A DNA stretch of 64,000 nt from Streptomyces eurocidicus (GCF_002891295.1 NZ_LGUI01000004.1:434001-498000), one strand, 5' to 3'. Counted from the stretch's first letter, positions 48,395-60,300 are shown. Notes: generated from the sequence alone by a model not told the origin. Numbers and translations: made by a program.

Positions 48395-51300
48395 TCATCG
48401 GAAGTCGCTGTCGAACAAGTCGAAGAGCTCGTCGTCGGAGGCGGACTCGAGCCGGTCGGCGACGAGTTCGCCGCCGGGCGCGGCAGCCCGGCCGGCGGCG
48501 GCCGGTCCGGACGGGGATCCGGCGGTGAGTCCGGCGAGCAGGCCGCGCAGCCGTTCGGCGGCCCGGGCCCGGCCGGGGCCATCGGCGGTGGCGGCCATGA
48601 GGCTGCGTTCCAGCCGGTCGAGGGCGGTGCTCAGATCGTCGGCCGCCGGGCCGGCGGCCGCGGCGGCCTCGTCCAGTTCGGCGAGCAGGAGTTCGGCGAG
48701 GGCCAGCGGGGTCGGGTGGTCGAAGACGAGGGTCGCGGGCAGCCGGAGGCCGGTGCGCGCGGTGAGCCGGTTGCGGAGGTCCACCGCGGTGAGGGAGTCG
48801 AACCCGGCCTCCTTGAGGGACCGCCCGGCTCCCACGGCGCCCCGGTCGCCGTGCCCCAGCACGGCGGCCACCTCGGTACGCACCAGGTCGAGCAGCAGGG
48901 CCGTCCGCTCGGGGGCCGAGCGGCGCGCGAGGCGCTCCACGAGGGCTTCGGCGGCGGTCGGGCCGGGGGAGGCGGGCGAGCGGTCCCTGTCGTCGGCGCC
49001 CGGGCCCCCGGCGGGGGCGGCCGGCTCCCCCGCCAGGTCGCGCAGGACCTCCGGCGGTGCCATGCCGTCACGCGCGGCGGAGCGCAGCGCGGGCAGGTCC
49101 AGCCGTACGGGCAGCAGGGCGGGCTCCGGCCGGGCGAGCGCCCGGTCGAGGAGGCCGAGGGCGGTCCGGGTGTCGACCGGGGCGATGCCGGAGCGCCGGA
49201 TGCGGGCGGCGTCCGCGCCGCCGAGCCCGTCGGCCATGCCGGCGCCGGTCCACCAGCCCCAGCCGAGCGAGAGGGCGTGGTGGCCGTCGGCGCGGCGGCG
49301 GACGGCCAGCGCGTCGAGGAACGCGTTCGCCGCCGCGTATCCGGCCTGGCCCGCGCTGCCGAGGACGCCGGAGACGGAGGAGAACAGCACCAGCGACACG
49401 GGGGTCCCCGCCTCGCGCGTCAGGGCGTCCAGGTGGACGGCGGCGTCGGCCTTGGGCCGCAGCACCGCGTCGATCCGCTCGGGCGTCTGCGCGGGGAGCA
49501 CGCCGTCGTCCAGGACCCCGGCGGTGTGCACCACGCAGGTCAGCGGGTGTTCGGCGGGTATCCCGGCGAGCAGCCGGCGGACGGCGTCGCGGTCGGCGAC
49601 GTCGCAGGCCCGGACCTCGGTCCCGGCGCCGAGACCGGTGAGTTCGGCGGCCAGGGCCGTGGCGCCCGGAGCGTCCGCGCCGCGCCTGCTGACGAGCAGC
49701 AGGCGCCGTACGCCGTGCCGGGTCACCAGGTGCCGGGCGGTCTCGGCGGCCAGGGCGCCGGTTCCGCCGGTGATCAGGACGGTGCCGTCCGGGGCGGGCG
49801 GCCACGCCGTTCCCCCGTCCGCGAGGCCCGAGGGGCCGTCGGGGCGCGCGGGTTCACCGGTCACCGGTACGAGGCGGGGCACGGTGGCGCGGCCGTCGAG
49901 CTGGGCGGCGCCGGTTCCATCGGTGATCAGGACGGTGCCGTCGGGGACGGGCGGCCATGCCGGCTCCTCACCCACGAGACCCAAGGGGCCTTCGGGGCGC
50001 GCGGGTTCACCGGTCACCGGTACGAGGCGGGGCACCGTGGCGCGGCCGGCGCGTACGGCGAGCTGGGTGGCGCCGGTCGCGAGGAGGCCGGGCAGGGCGC
50101 GGAGCGACTCCTGCCGGTCGTCGACGTCGACCAGGACGAAGCGGCCGGGCTGTTCGGTCTGCGCGGTGCGGACCAGTCCCCAGGCGGCGGCCCCCGCCGG
50201 GTCGGCCGCCGGACCGGCGGGCCCGGCGGCGCCCCGGGTGAGGACCACGAGCCGTGGCGGCGTGCCGCCCGGACCGGCCGGCGGCGGGGACTGCACCGCG
50301 CGCAGCACCCGGCGCACGACCGTACGGACGCGGTCGACGAGGTCCGGGGACGGGGCCCCGCTCGCGGCGGCGGTCAGGTCGAGCACGACGGCCTCGGCGG
50401 GCGGCCCGGCGGGCTCGTCCGTCCCTCCGGGCCCGGGGAGGACGCGTACGTCCACACCGGCCGCCCGCAGTCCGGTGAGGGTGGCCGCGTCCACGGGCCC
50501 GGTGACGGCCCAGCTGCCCGCCGTGGCGGCGGGTGCGGCGCCCTGGAGGGGCGCCCAGTCGACGCGGTGGAGCGGGACGGCGGGAGCGGCCGGAAGGCGG
50601 TCGGCGGCGACACGGCGCAGCGCCAGCGCGCGGACGCCGAGGACGGGGACGCCCTCGCGGTCGGCGGCCGCGATCGACACGGCGCCGTCACCGCCCGCGC
50701 CGCCCGGCGCGACGCGTACGCGCAGGGCGTGTCCGGCACCGGCGGTCCGGGGGTGGCACACCACGTCGGTCCAGGAGAAGGGCAGCGGGCCGTGCCCGCC
50801 GCCGGCGGGCGTGTCGAGGAGCGCGATGGGGTGGAGCACCGCGTCGAGCAGCGCCGGGTGGACTCCGTAGCGGGCGGCGTCGGCGGCGTACTCGTCGGGC
50901 AGCCGCACCTCGGCGAACACCTCGTCGCCGCGCCGCCATGCCGCGCGCAGCCCTCGGAAGGCGCCTTCGTAACCGATTCCGGCGGCGGCGAAGAGGGCGT
51001 ACTGGCCGGAGACGTCGAGAGGGCGGGCACCTGCGGGAGGCCAGACTCCGGCGAGGCCGGCGAAAACGGCGGCGTCGGGGCCGGACCCGTCGACGGGCGG
51101 GGCGAGCAGACCGGAGGCGTGCCGGGTCCACGGGGCGCCGTCGTCCCGGGCGTCTTCGGGCTGGGGGCGGGAGTGGAGGGTGATCTCACGGGCTCCCCCG
51201 GCCCCGGGTGCGCCCACGACGGCGCGGAGTTGCGCGGGGACGTCGGGGCTCCAGGTCAGCGGGGTCTCCAGGACCAGCTCGGCGACCCGGGGCAGGCCGA

Positions 51301-54268
51301 CGCGCGTACCGATCCGGAGCACGGCCTCCAGCAGGGCCGCGCCCGGAACAACGCCCCGGTCCCACACCAGATGACCGGCGAGCCAGGGGAGTTCCGGGGA
51401 GGACAGCCTGCCGGTCCAGACGGTGGTGTCGGCCTCGGGGAGTTCCACGGCCGCGGCGAACAGGGGGTGCTCGAAGGCGGTGAGGCCGGCGGCCGGCAGG
51501 TCGCCCCCGGTCACGGGCTTCGGCGGGACGGCCAGCCAGTAGCGGTCCCGCTGGAAGGGGTAGGTCGGCAGGTCGGGCCGGGCGCCGTACGGGGCGTCGG
51601 GCGCGGGAGGCAGGAGGGCGATGCGGTGGCCACGGGTGTGGAGGGTGGCCAGGGCGGTGGCGAGGGCCTCGGGCTCGGGGTGGTCACGGCGCAGGGTCGG
51701 TACGAGGAGGGGGGCCGCCCCGGGCTCGTCGTCGAAGCAGTGGCCCGCCATGCCGGACAGGACGGCCTGCGGGCCTATCTCCAGGAAGACGTCGGCGCCG
51801 GTGGCGCGGGCCGCGCGTAACCCGTCGGCGAAACGGACGGCCTCACGAGCGTGGCGCACCCAGTAGTCGGCGGTGCCGAGCTCGCCGGAGGACGCGATCT
51901 CGCCGGTCAGGTTGGAGACCACGGTCAGACGCGGCTCGTGGAACTCCACGGTCGCGGCGACCTGACGGAACTCCTCCAGCATCGGATCCATCAGCGAGGA
52001 GTGGAAGGCGTGGGAGACCGACAGCCAGGACGTCCGTACCCCCTGCTCGGCAAGGTGAGCGGCAACCGGCTCCAGGGCTTCCTTCTCACCGGAGAGGACC
52101 ACCGAGGCAGGGCCGTTGACGGCGGCGACGGAGACGCCGGAGGGCAGCTCCGGGAGGCCGGATTCCGGGGCGCGTACCGACAGCATGGCCCCGCCGGACG
52201 GCAGCACACCCATCAAACGACCACGCGCCACCACCAACCGGGCAGCGTCCGACAACGAGAACACACCCGCCACACAGGCGGCCGCGATCTCACCCACCGA
52301 ATGACCCAGCACCACATCGGCACGGAGCCCACGAGCCTCCATCGCCCTGAACAACGCCACTTCCAGCGCGAACAAAGCAGGCTGGGTGAACTCGGTGCGG
52401 TCCAACAGCCCGGGGTCGTCGCCGAACATCACGTCCCGTAGCGAGTGCCCGTCCACCGGGCCCAGCTCGGCACACACCTCGTCCAAAGCCGCCGCGAACA
52501 CCCCGTCCGAGGCACACAACTCACTCCCCATACCCGCACGCTGAGCCCCTTGCCCCGCGAAGAGAACCGCGACACGGCTCCCCCGCACCGCCGTCCCCCG
52601 CACCACACCAGCAGCCTCACCACCAGCAGCCAGCACATCCAGACCCGCCAGCAACTCCCCACCATCACGCCCCAGCACCACCGCCCGCTCACCGAACGAC
52701 GCACGCGTGGTGACGAGGGCGTGCCCGACGTCGAGGGGCGAGAAGGCGGCCGGGAGCCCTTCGAGGTGGCCGCGCAGCCGGACCGCCTGGGCACGCAGGG
52801 CGGGTTCCGTACGCGCCGACACCGGCCACGCGAACACGGCGGGCGGTTCGGTGACGGGCGCTTCGGCGGGAGCCTCGGTCGTGGCCGGTTCCTCGACGAT
52901 GACATGGGCGTTCGTACCGCTGACGCCGAACGCCGAGACGCCCGCACGGCGCGGCCGGTCCGCCCGACCCTCCCACGGCCGGGCCTCGCGCAGCAGTTCC
53001 ACCGCGCCGGAGGTCCAGTCCACCCGGGAGGTGGGGGAATCGGCGTGCAGGGTACGGGGCAACAGGCCGTGCCGCATCGCCTGCACCATCTTGATCACAC
53101 CGCCTACGCCCGCCGCGGCCTGCGCGTGCCCGATGTTCGACTTCAGCGAGCCGAGCCACAACGGACCGGCGTCACGGTCCCGGCCGTACGTCGCCAGCAG
53201 CGCGCCCGCCTCGATCGGATCACCCAGCGCCGTACCCGTACCGTGCGCCTCCACTGCGTCGACCTCACCCGGCGTCAGACCGGCATCGGCCAGGGCGTCC
53301 TGGATGACTTTCTGCTGGGCGGGGCCGCTGGGCGCGGTCAGACCGTTGCTGGCACCGTCCTGGTTGACGGCCGTACCCCGGACGACGGCCAGCACCCGGT
53401 GACCATTGCGACGGGCATCGGACAACCGCTCCACCAGCAGCACCCCGGCACCCTCCGACCACGCCGTCCCATCGGCACCCTCGGCGAACGCCTTGCACCG
53501 CCCGTCGGCGGCCAGCCCGCGCTGCCGCGAGAACTCAACAAACACCGTCGGCGACGCCAGCACCGTCACCCCACCCGCCAACGCCAGATCACATTCACCA
53601 CGCCGCAACGACTGCACCGCCAAATGCAACGCCACCAACGACGACGAACACGCCGTGTCCACCGTCAACGCCGGCCCCTGAAGGCCGAGGGTGTAGGCGA
53701 CCCGGCCGGAGGCGATGCTCCCCGCGCTTCCGTTCACCAGATAGCCCTCGAACTCGGCGGGCGCCGGGTCGAACCTGGACCCGTACTCGTCGTACATCAC
53801 GCCCGTGAAGACTCCGGTGCGGGTGCCGCGCAGCGACTCCGGCACGATCCCGGCACGCTCCAGCGCCTCCCAGGACGTCTCCAGCAACAGGCGCTGCTGC
53901 GGGTCGACCGCGGTCGCCTCGCGCGGGGACATGCCGAAGAACTCCGGGTCGAAGTCGCCCGCGTCGTGCAGGAAGCCGCCCTCGCGGACGTACGACTTGC
54001 CCGGCGCGTCCGGGTCCGGGTCGTACAGCCCGTCGGCGTCCCAGCCCCGGTCCGTAGGGAACGGCGAGATCGCGTCGGTACCCCCGGCGACCAGGTCCCA
54101 CAGATCCTCGGGCGAGGCCACCCCGCCGGGGTAACGGCACGCCATGCCCACGATCGCGATCGGTTCGCGGCCCGCCGCCTCCAGTTCGGCCAGCCGGGTC
54201 TTGGTCCGGTGGAGTTCGGTGGTGGCACGCTTCAGGTAGCTGCGGATCTTGTCGTTCTCGGTGTTCAT
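48395..54268 (-). CDS. Type I PKS, module 3 (KS-AT-DH-KR-ACP)
   Basis: 1957 residues. Docking helix MNTENDKIRSYLKRAT; KS DTACSSSL near 206; AT GHSVG near 655 with HAFH near 753 (malonyl); DH with HLVWDRGVVPG near 966 (catalytic His and Pro kept, but the usual Gly between them is Asp) and HPALLDA; KR with the loop duplicated: a degenerate TDGTGAAQLDG copy followed by a better TGGTGALA copy (final Gly changed to Ala); LDD present (B-type); ACP GFDSL near 1823; docking tail ending DDELFDLFDSDFR. With malonyl plus DH and KR it should form the C10-C11 double bond of the platenolide diene. The ATG at 54268 is chosen over GTG 54277 because a tiny upstream cistron ends on it (ATGA overlap) and conserved docking sequence begins there. 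Confidence 0.94.
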   Translation of the reverse strand: MNTENDKIRSYLKRATTELHRTKTRLAELEAAGREPIAIVGMACRYPGGVASPEDLWDLVAGGTDAISPFPTDRGWDADGLYDPDPDAPGKSYVREGGFLHDAGDFDPEFFGMSPREATAVDPQQRLLLETSWEALERAGIVPESLRGTRTGVFTGVMYDEYGSRFDPAPAEFEGYLVNGSAGSIASGRVAYTLGLQGPALTVDTACSSSLVALHLAVQSLRRGECDLALAGGVTVLASPTVFVEFSRQRGLAADGRCKAFAEGADGTAWSEGAGVLLVERLSDARRNGHRVLAVVRGTAVNQDGASNGLTAPSGPAQQKVIQDALADAGLTPGEVDAVEAHGTGTALGDPIEAGALLATYGRDRDAGPLWLGSLKSNIGHAQAAAGVGGVIKMVQAMRHGLLPRTLHADSPTSRVDWTSGAVELLREARPWEGRADRPRRAGVSAFGVSGTNAHVIVEEPATTEAPAEAPVTEPPAVFAWPVSARTEPALRAQAVRLRGHLEGLPAAFSPLDVGHALVTTRASFGERAVVLGRDGGELLAGLDVLAAGGEAAGVVRGTAVRGSRVAVLFAGQGAQRAGMGSELCASDGVFAAALDEVCAELGPVDGHSLRDVMFGDDPGLLDRTEFTQPALFALEVALFRAMEARGLRADVVLGHSVGEIAAACVAGVFSLSDAARLVVARGRLMGVLPSGGAMLSVRAPESGLPELPSGVSVAAVNGPASVVLSGEKEALEPVAAHLAEQGVRTSWLSVSHAFHSSLMDPMLEEFRQVAATVEFHEPRLTVVSNLTGEIASSGELGTADYWVRHAREAVRFADGLRAARATGADVFLEIGPQAVLSGMAGHCFDDEPGAAPLLVPTLRRDHPEPEALATALATLHTRGHRIALLPPAPDAPYGARPDLPTYPFQRDRYWLAVPPKPVTGGDLPAAGLTAFEHPLFAAAVELPEADTTVWTGRLSSPELPWLAGHLVWDRGVVPGAALLEAVLRIGTRVGLPRVAELVLETPLTWSPDVPAQLRAVVGAPGAGGAREITLHSRPQPEDARDDGAPWTRHASGLLAPPVDGSGPDAAVFAGLAGVWPPAGARPLDVSGQYALFAAAGIGYEGAFRGLRAAWRRGDEVFAEVRLPDEYAADAARYGVHPALLDAVLHPIALLDTPAGGGHGPLPFSWTDVVCHPRTAGAGHALRVRVAPGGAGGDGAVSIAAADREGVPVLGVRALALRRVAADRLPAAPAVPLHRVDWAPLQGAAPAATAGSWAVTGPVDAATLTGLRAAGVDVRVLPGPGGTDEPAGPPAEAVVLDLTAAASGAPSPDLVDRVRTVVRRVLRAVQSPPPAGPGGTPPRLVVLTRGAAGPAGPAADPAGAAAWGLVRTAQTEQPGRFVLVDVDDRQESLRALPGLLATGATQLAVRAGRATVPRLVPVTGEPARPEGPLGLVGEEPAWPPVPDGTVLITDGTGAAQLDGRATVPRLVPVTGEPARPDGPSGLADGGTAWPPAPDGTVLITGGTGALAAETARHLVTRHGVRRLLLVSRRGADAPGATALAAELTGLGAGTEVRACDVADRDAVRRLLAGIPAEHPLTCVVHTAGVLDDGVLPAQTPERIDAVLRPKADAAVHLDALTREAGTPVSLVLFSSVSGVLGSAGQAGYAAANAFLDALAVRRRADGHHALSLGWGWWTGAGMADGLGGADAARIRRSGIAPVDTRTALGLLDRALARPEPALLPVRLDLPALRSAARDGMAPPEVLRDLAGEPAAPAGGPGADDRDRSPASPGPTAAEALVERLARRSAPERTALLLDLVRTEVAAVLGHGDRGAVGAGRSLKEAGFDSLTAVDLRNRLTARTGLRLPATLVFDHPTPLALAELLLAELDEAAAAAGPAADDLSTALDRLERSLMAATADGPGRARAAERLRGLLAGLTAGSPSGPAAAGRAAAPGGELVADRLESASDDELFDLFDSDFR
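49742..50047. repeat. Tandem 153-bp duplication across the module 3 KR cofactor loop
   Basis: Two head-to-tail copies, 153 bp apart at every anchor checked (49754/49907, 49769/49922, 49871/50024), encoding 51 residues each: ATVPRLVPVTGEPARP, a variable stretch, then DGTVLITxGTGA. The second protein copy leads into the real KR. Confidence 0.93.
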
Positions 54269-54363
54269 CGCTGCCACTCACTCCTCGGCGTGCGGTCGTC
54301 GGTCCACGGGGCGGTCGGGCCGGTCAGGGCGGTCAGGGCCGTCGGGTCGGTCAGGTCGGTCAT
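54265..54363 (-). CDS. Possible 32-residue cistron bridging the first two PKS genes
   Basis: An ATG at 54363 overlaps the stop of the upstream PKS gene (CTATGA), and this frame's own TGA (54267-54265) overlaps the ATG of the next PKS gene (GATGAA). The peptide is Thr/Asp/Leu/Pro-rich with a repeating TDLTDPTALTALTGPTA pattern, from direct repeats of GTCAGG-like units in the DNA. It has no recognisable domain. The double overlap suggests a coupling device that carries ribosomes across the 97-bp gap, or a chance frame in a repetitive spacer. No independent evidence of expression. Confidence 0.3.
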   Translation of the reverse strand: MTDLTDPTALTALTGPTAPWTDDRTPRSEWQR

Positions 54364-57300
54364 AGTTGCTCGTCCAGGAAGGCGAAGATCTCGTCGTCGG
54401 TCGCCTCGTCGATCCGGTCCGCGACGGTCACGGGGGTCCCGGCGGCCCCGGAGGCACCGGGTGCCGCCGGCCGCGGGGTGTCGAACGCGGCCAGCAGCCC
54501 GGCGAGCCGCTCGCGCACATCGGTGCGCAGGCCGTCGTCCGCCTCCATCAATGCCACGGTCCGCGCCAGGTCCTCGATACCGGCCAGGATGGATTCGACG
54601 GCGGGCGGGGCGGCGGACGCCTCGGCGGCCCGGGGCAGTTCGCCGTCGATCCACTCGGCCATCTCCTTCGGCGTGGGGCGGTCGAAGGCGAGCGTGGTGG
54701 GCAGCCTGAGGTCGACGAGGCGGCCGAGGCGGTTGCGGAGTTCCACCGCCGCCAGGGAGTCGAACCCGATCTCCCGGAAGGAGCGTTCCGGGTCGACCTC
54801 GGCGGCGGACGCGTGTCCGAGGACGTCGGCGACCTGTCCGGTGACCAGCTCCAGCAGTGCGGCCGCCCGTTCCCCGGCGGGCAGCGCCGCGAGCCGCGCC
54901 GCCTCCCCGGCCCCGCCGTCACCTGCTCCGGATCCGGCCCCGGTCCCGGCCGTCGGTGCGGTGCCCGTCCGGCGCGGGCCCGCCGGGACGAGGGCGCGCA
55001 GCAGGGGCGGGACCGCGCCCGGTCCCCGCTCCACGGCGAGGCGGCGCAGCGCGGACCTGTCCAGCAGCAGCGGTACGAGGACGGCGGGGCCGTCGCCGTC
55101 CCGGTGCGCGGCCAGGGCCCGGTCGAGCAGGGCGAGGCCCTGTGCGGGCGGCATGGGGGCGATGCCCTCGCGGCGCAGCCGGTGGCGGGCCGTGTCGTCC
55201 AGCCCGCCGGCCATGCCGTCCTGTTCGTCCCACAGCCCCCAGGCCAGGGACACCGCCGGGAGGCCGGCCGCCCGCCGGGTGCGGGCGAAGGCGTCGAGGA
55301 CGCCGTTGGCCGCCGCGTAGGACGCCTGCCCCGGGCGGCCGAGCAGCCCGGCCGCGGCGGAGAACAGGACGAACGCGCGCAGTGGCAGGCCCGCGGTGGC
55401 CTCGTGCAGATTGCGGACGGCATCGGCCTTGGACCGCAGGACCGTGTCGATCCGCTCCGGGGTCAGGCCGGCGAGCGCGCCGTCGTCGAGGACGCCCGCG
55501 GTGTGCACGACGGCGGTGAGGGGGTGCTCGGGCGGGACGGCGGCGAGCGCCTTCCCGACGTCGGCCGGGTCGGCCAGGTCGCACGCGGCGAAGGTGACGG
55601 AGACGCCCAGCCCGGTGAGTTCCCGTTCCAGGAGGGCGGCTTCGGGGGCGTCCGGGCCGCGCCTGCTGACGAGCAGCATGCGGCGGACCCCGTGGCGCCG
55701 GGCGAGGTGCGGGGCGACGCGCCGGCCGAGGGCTCCGGTGCAGCCGGTGATCAGGACGGTGCCGTCGGGGTCGAAGGCCGCGCCGGGGCCGGTGGCGTCG
55801 CCGTCCGCCGCCCGCGGGAGCGCCGGCAGCGGGGCGAGCGCGGGTGCGAGCAGGGCGCCCGTACGCAGCGCGAGCTGGGGCTCGTCAGAGGCCAGGGCCA
55901 TGGGGAGGGCGGCCCGGGTCGCCGGGGATCCGTCGAGGTCGAGGAGGGTGAAGCGGTCCGGGTACTCGGCCTGGGCGGAGCGCAGCAGGCCCCAGAGGGC
56001 GGCGCCCGCGAGACCGGGCACGTCGGCGTCCCCCGCCTCGACGGCGTTCCGGGTGAGGACGACCAGCCGCGCGCCCGCCAGGCGCTCGTCCCCGGCCCAC
56101 TCCTGGACGAGGGACAGGCCACGGCGCAGGTGCGCGCGTACGGGGTCGGGCTCGGAGCCGGTGTCGAAGGGGGTGAGGACGACCACGTCGGGTACGGGCG
56201 CTCCCCCGTCCAGCGCCTCGCGGAGGGCCGCGAGGTGGGCGTAGGACGCGGGCCCGGCGCCCGCGGGCGAGCGCAGGGCCGCCGCGATGCCGTCGGTGGC
56301 GGACCCCACGACGGCCCGGGTGCGGGGCTCCGCGGCGGCGTCGGCGCCTTGGGGCGACGGCGGCACGTGCCGCCAGTCGACGCGGTACACCGGGACGGGT
56401 CCGGCGGCCTCGGGGCCCACGGTGACCGGACGCAGCGTGAGCGCGTCCAGGGCGAGGACGGGCGCACCCGTCCCGTCGACCGCGTGCACCGAGAAGGCGC
56501 CGCCGTCCCGGGCCGGGGCCAGCCGTACGCGCAGGGCGTCGGCACCGGTCGCGTACAGGGAGACGCCCTGCCACGAGAACGGTACGAGGGTGTCGCCGTC
56601 ACCCGCCCCGGGCAGCAGCCCGCCCGCGCGCCAGGGGTGCAGGGCGGCGTCGAACAGGGCGGGGTGGACGCCGAATCCGCCCGCGCCGCCGGCCGCGCCG
56701 GGCAGCCGTACCTCGGCGAAGAGCTCCGCGCCCCGGCGCCACACCCCGGTCAGCCCGGTGAAGGCCGGTCCATAGCCGTAGCCCCGCGCCGCGAACTCCT
56801 CGTACAGCCCGGCCACCTCCACCTTCTCGGCGCGCGGCGGCGGCCAGGCCCCCGCCGCCCACGCGGCGGGCGGCGCGGCGGGCGTCCCGGGCGTCTCGGG
56901 CGCGAGCACACCGCCGGCGTGCTCGGTCCACTCCGGCTCCTCGCCGTACGGGCCGGGCCCCTCCGGGCGCGCGGCGACGGTGACGGCGCGCAGCCCGCGC
57001 TTGTCGGGCGCCTCGGCCAGCACCTGGATCTGTGTGACGCCACGCTCGGGGAGGACCAGGGGGACACGGAGGTCGAACTCCTCGACCGCGCCCGCGCCCA
57101 GTTCGTCGGCGACGCGCAGCAGGAGGTCGGCGAAGGCCGTCCCGGGGAGCAGCACCGAGCCGGACACGACGTGGTCGGCCAGCCACGGGTGGGCGGCGAG
57201 CGACAGTCTGCCGGTGAAGAGGGTCGCGCCGGAGCCCGCGATCGGGGTCGCGCCGGTGAGGAACGGGTGGTCCTTCCAGGTCAGCCCGAAGTGGGCCGCG

Positions 57301-60300
57301 GCGGCGGTACCGGCGCCGGGGGCCGAGCCGGACGCCCAGTAGGTACGCCGCTGGAACGCGTACGTGGGCAGCGGCACCCGGCGGGCGCCGGTTTCCTCGT
57401 ACACGGAGGCGGCGTCGAGCTCGGCGACATGGGTGTGGAGGGTGGCCAGGGCGGTGGCGAGGGCCTCGGGCTCGGGGTGGTCACGGCGCAGGGTCGGTAC
57501 GAGGAGGGGGGCCGCCCCGGGCTCGTCGTCGAAGCAGTGCCCGGCCATGCCGGACAGGACGGCCTGCGGGCCTATCTCCAGGAAGACATCGGCGCCGGTG
57601 GCGCGGGCCGCACGGACGCCGTCGGCGAAACGGACCGCCTCACGGGCATGACGCACCCAGTACTCGGCCGTACCGAGCTCACCGGAAGCCGCGATCTCAC
57701 CGGTCACGTTCGAGACCACCGTCAGACGCGGCTCGTGGAACTCCACGGTCGCGGCGACCCGGCGGAACTCCTCCAGCATCGGATCCATCAACGCCGAATG
57801 GAACGCGTGAGAGACCGACAGCCACGTGCACTTCACCTCACGGGCCGCGAGCTCCGACGCCAAGCCCTCCAACGGGGCCTTCTCGCCCGACAGGACCACC
57901 GAGGCAGGACCGTTCACGGCCGCGATCGATACACCCACCGGCAGATCCGGCAGATCCGCCTCCGGGGCGCGTACCGACAGCATGGCCCCACCCGACGGCA
58001 GCGCACCCATCAGACGACCACGCGCCACCACCAACCGGGCAGCGTCCGACAACGAGAACACACCCGCCACACAGGCAGCCGCAATCTCACCCACGGAATG
58101 CCCCAGCACCACATCGGCACGGAGCCCACGCGCCTCCATCGCCCTGAACAAGGCCACTTCCAGCGCGAACAAGGCAGGCTGAGTGAACTCGGTGCGGTCC
58201 AACAGCCCCGCGTCGTCGCCGAACATCACATCCCGCAGCGACCGCCCACCCACCGAACCCAGCTCGGCACACACCTCGTCCAAAGCCGCCCCGAACACCC
58301 CGTCCGAGGCACACAACTCACGCCCCATACCCGCACGCTGCGCACCCTGACCCGTGAAGAGAACCGCGACACGACTCCCCCGCACCGCCGTCCCCCGCAC
58401 CACACCAGCCGCCTCACCACCAGCAGCCAGCACATCCAGACCCGCCAACAGCTCCCCACCATCACGCCCCAGCACCACCGCCCGCTCACCGAACGACGCA
58501 CGCGTAACAGCCAGCGAATGCCCCACATCGAGAGGTGAGAAAGCAGCCGGAAGCCCTTCGAGGTGACCGCGCAGCCGGACCGCCTGAGCACGCAACGCCG
58601 GTTCCGTACGCGCCGACACCGGCCAGGCCACGACCGAAGGGGCCATCGGCCCTGTCAAGGTCTTCTCCGTCTCCACCGGCGGCTCTTCGACGATGACATG
58701 GGCGTTCGTACCGCTGACGCCGAAGGCCGAGACGCCCGCACGGCGCGGCCGGTCCGCCCGCCCCTCCCACGGCCGGGCCTCGGTCAGCAGCCGCAGCGAG
58801 CCCGTGGACCAGTCCACGCGGGACGACGGAGCGTCCACATGCAGCGTGCGGGGCAGCAGGCCGTGACGCATCGCCTGCACCATCTTGATCACGCCGGCGA
58901 CTCCCGCCGCCGCCTGGGCGTGCCCGATGTTCGACTTCAGCGACCCCAGCCACAACGGACCGGCGTCACGGCCCCGGCCGTACGTCGCCAGCAGCGCGCC
59001 CGCCTCGATCGGATCACCCAGCGCCGTACCCGTACCGTGCGCCTCCACCGCGTCGACCTCACCGGCGGCCACTCCCGCGTCGGACAGCGCCTCACGGATC
59101 ACCCGTTGCTGCGCCGGTCCGCTCGGGGCGGTCAGCCCGTTGCTGGCGCCGTCCTGGTTCACCGCCGTGCCGCGTACGACCGCGAGGACCCGGTGACCGT
59201 TGCGGCGCGCGTCGGAGAGCCGCTCGACGAGCAGCACCCCGGCACCCTCCGACCACGCCGTCCCATCGGCACCCTCGGCGAACGCCTTGCACCGCCCGTC
59301 GGCGGCCAGCCCACGCTGCCGCGAGAACTCAACAAACACCGTCGGCGACGCCAGCACCGTCACCCCACCCGCCAACGCCAGATCACACTCACCCCGCCGC
59401 AACGACTGCACCGCCAGATGCAACGCCACCAACGACGACGAACACGCCGTGTCCACCGTCAACGCCGGACCTTCCAGGCCCAGCGTGTACGCGACGCGGC
59501 CCGAGATCACGCTCGCCAGGGTTCCGGTGAGCATGTGGCCGCCGTACTTGTCGGCCGAGTCGTGCATCCGCCCGGCGTAGTCCTGCTGGGAGATGCCGGC
59601 GAAGACTCCGGTGCGGGTGCCGCGCAGCGACTCCGGCACGATCCCGGCGTCCTCCAGGACCTCCCAGGACGTCTCCAGGAGCAGCCGCTGCTGGGGGTCC
59701 ATCGCGGTGGCCTCGCGCGGGCCGATCCCGAAGAACTCCGGGTCGAAGTCGCCCGCGTCGTGCAGGAAGCCGCCCTCGCGGACGTACGACTTGCCCGGCG
59801 CGTCCGGGTCCGGGTCGTACAGCCCGTCGAGGTCCCAGCCGCGCCCGGCCGGGAAGGCGGAGATCGCGTCGGTTCCGGCGGCCACCAGGTCCCAGAGGGC
59901 GTCCGGCGAGGCGGCGCCGCCGGGGTAGCGGCACGCCATGCCCACGATCGCGACCGGCTCGTCCGCGCCGGCCGTGGGGCGGGCCGCCGCGCCGTTCGCC
60001 TCCGGCGCCGTCTCCGTGCCCGCGCCGAAGAGTTCGTCATGCAGGTGCCGGGCGAGGGCCGTGGGGTTGGGGTGGTCGAACAGGAGGCTGCTGGGCAGGG
60101 CGAGGCCGGTGGCGGCGGTGAGCCGGTTGCGCAGTTCGAGGACGGTGAGCGAGTCGAACCCGCTGGCCTTGAAGGCGATCCGCGGGTCGACGGCCGCCGC
60201 CGACTCGCGCCGGAGCACCAGGGCGGCCTCCGTACGCACCAGGTCGAGCAGTTCACGCCGGCGTTCCGCCTCCGGCAGCTTCTCCGACAGCCGGGCGCGT

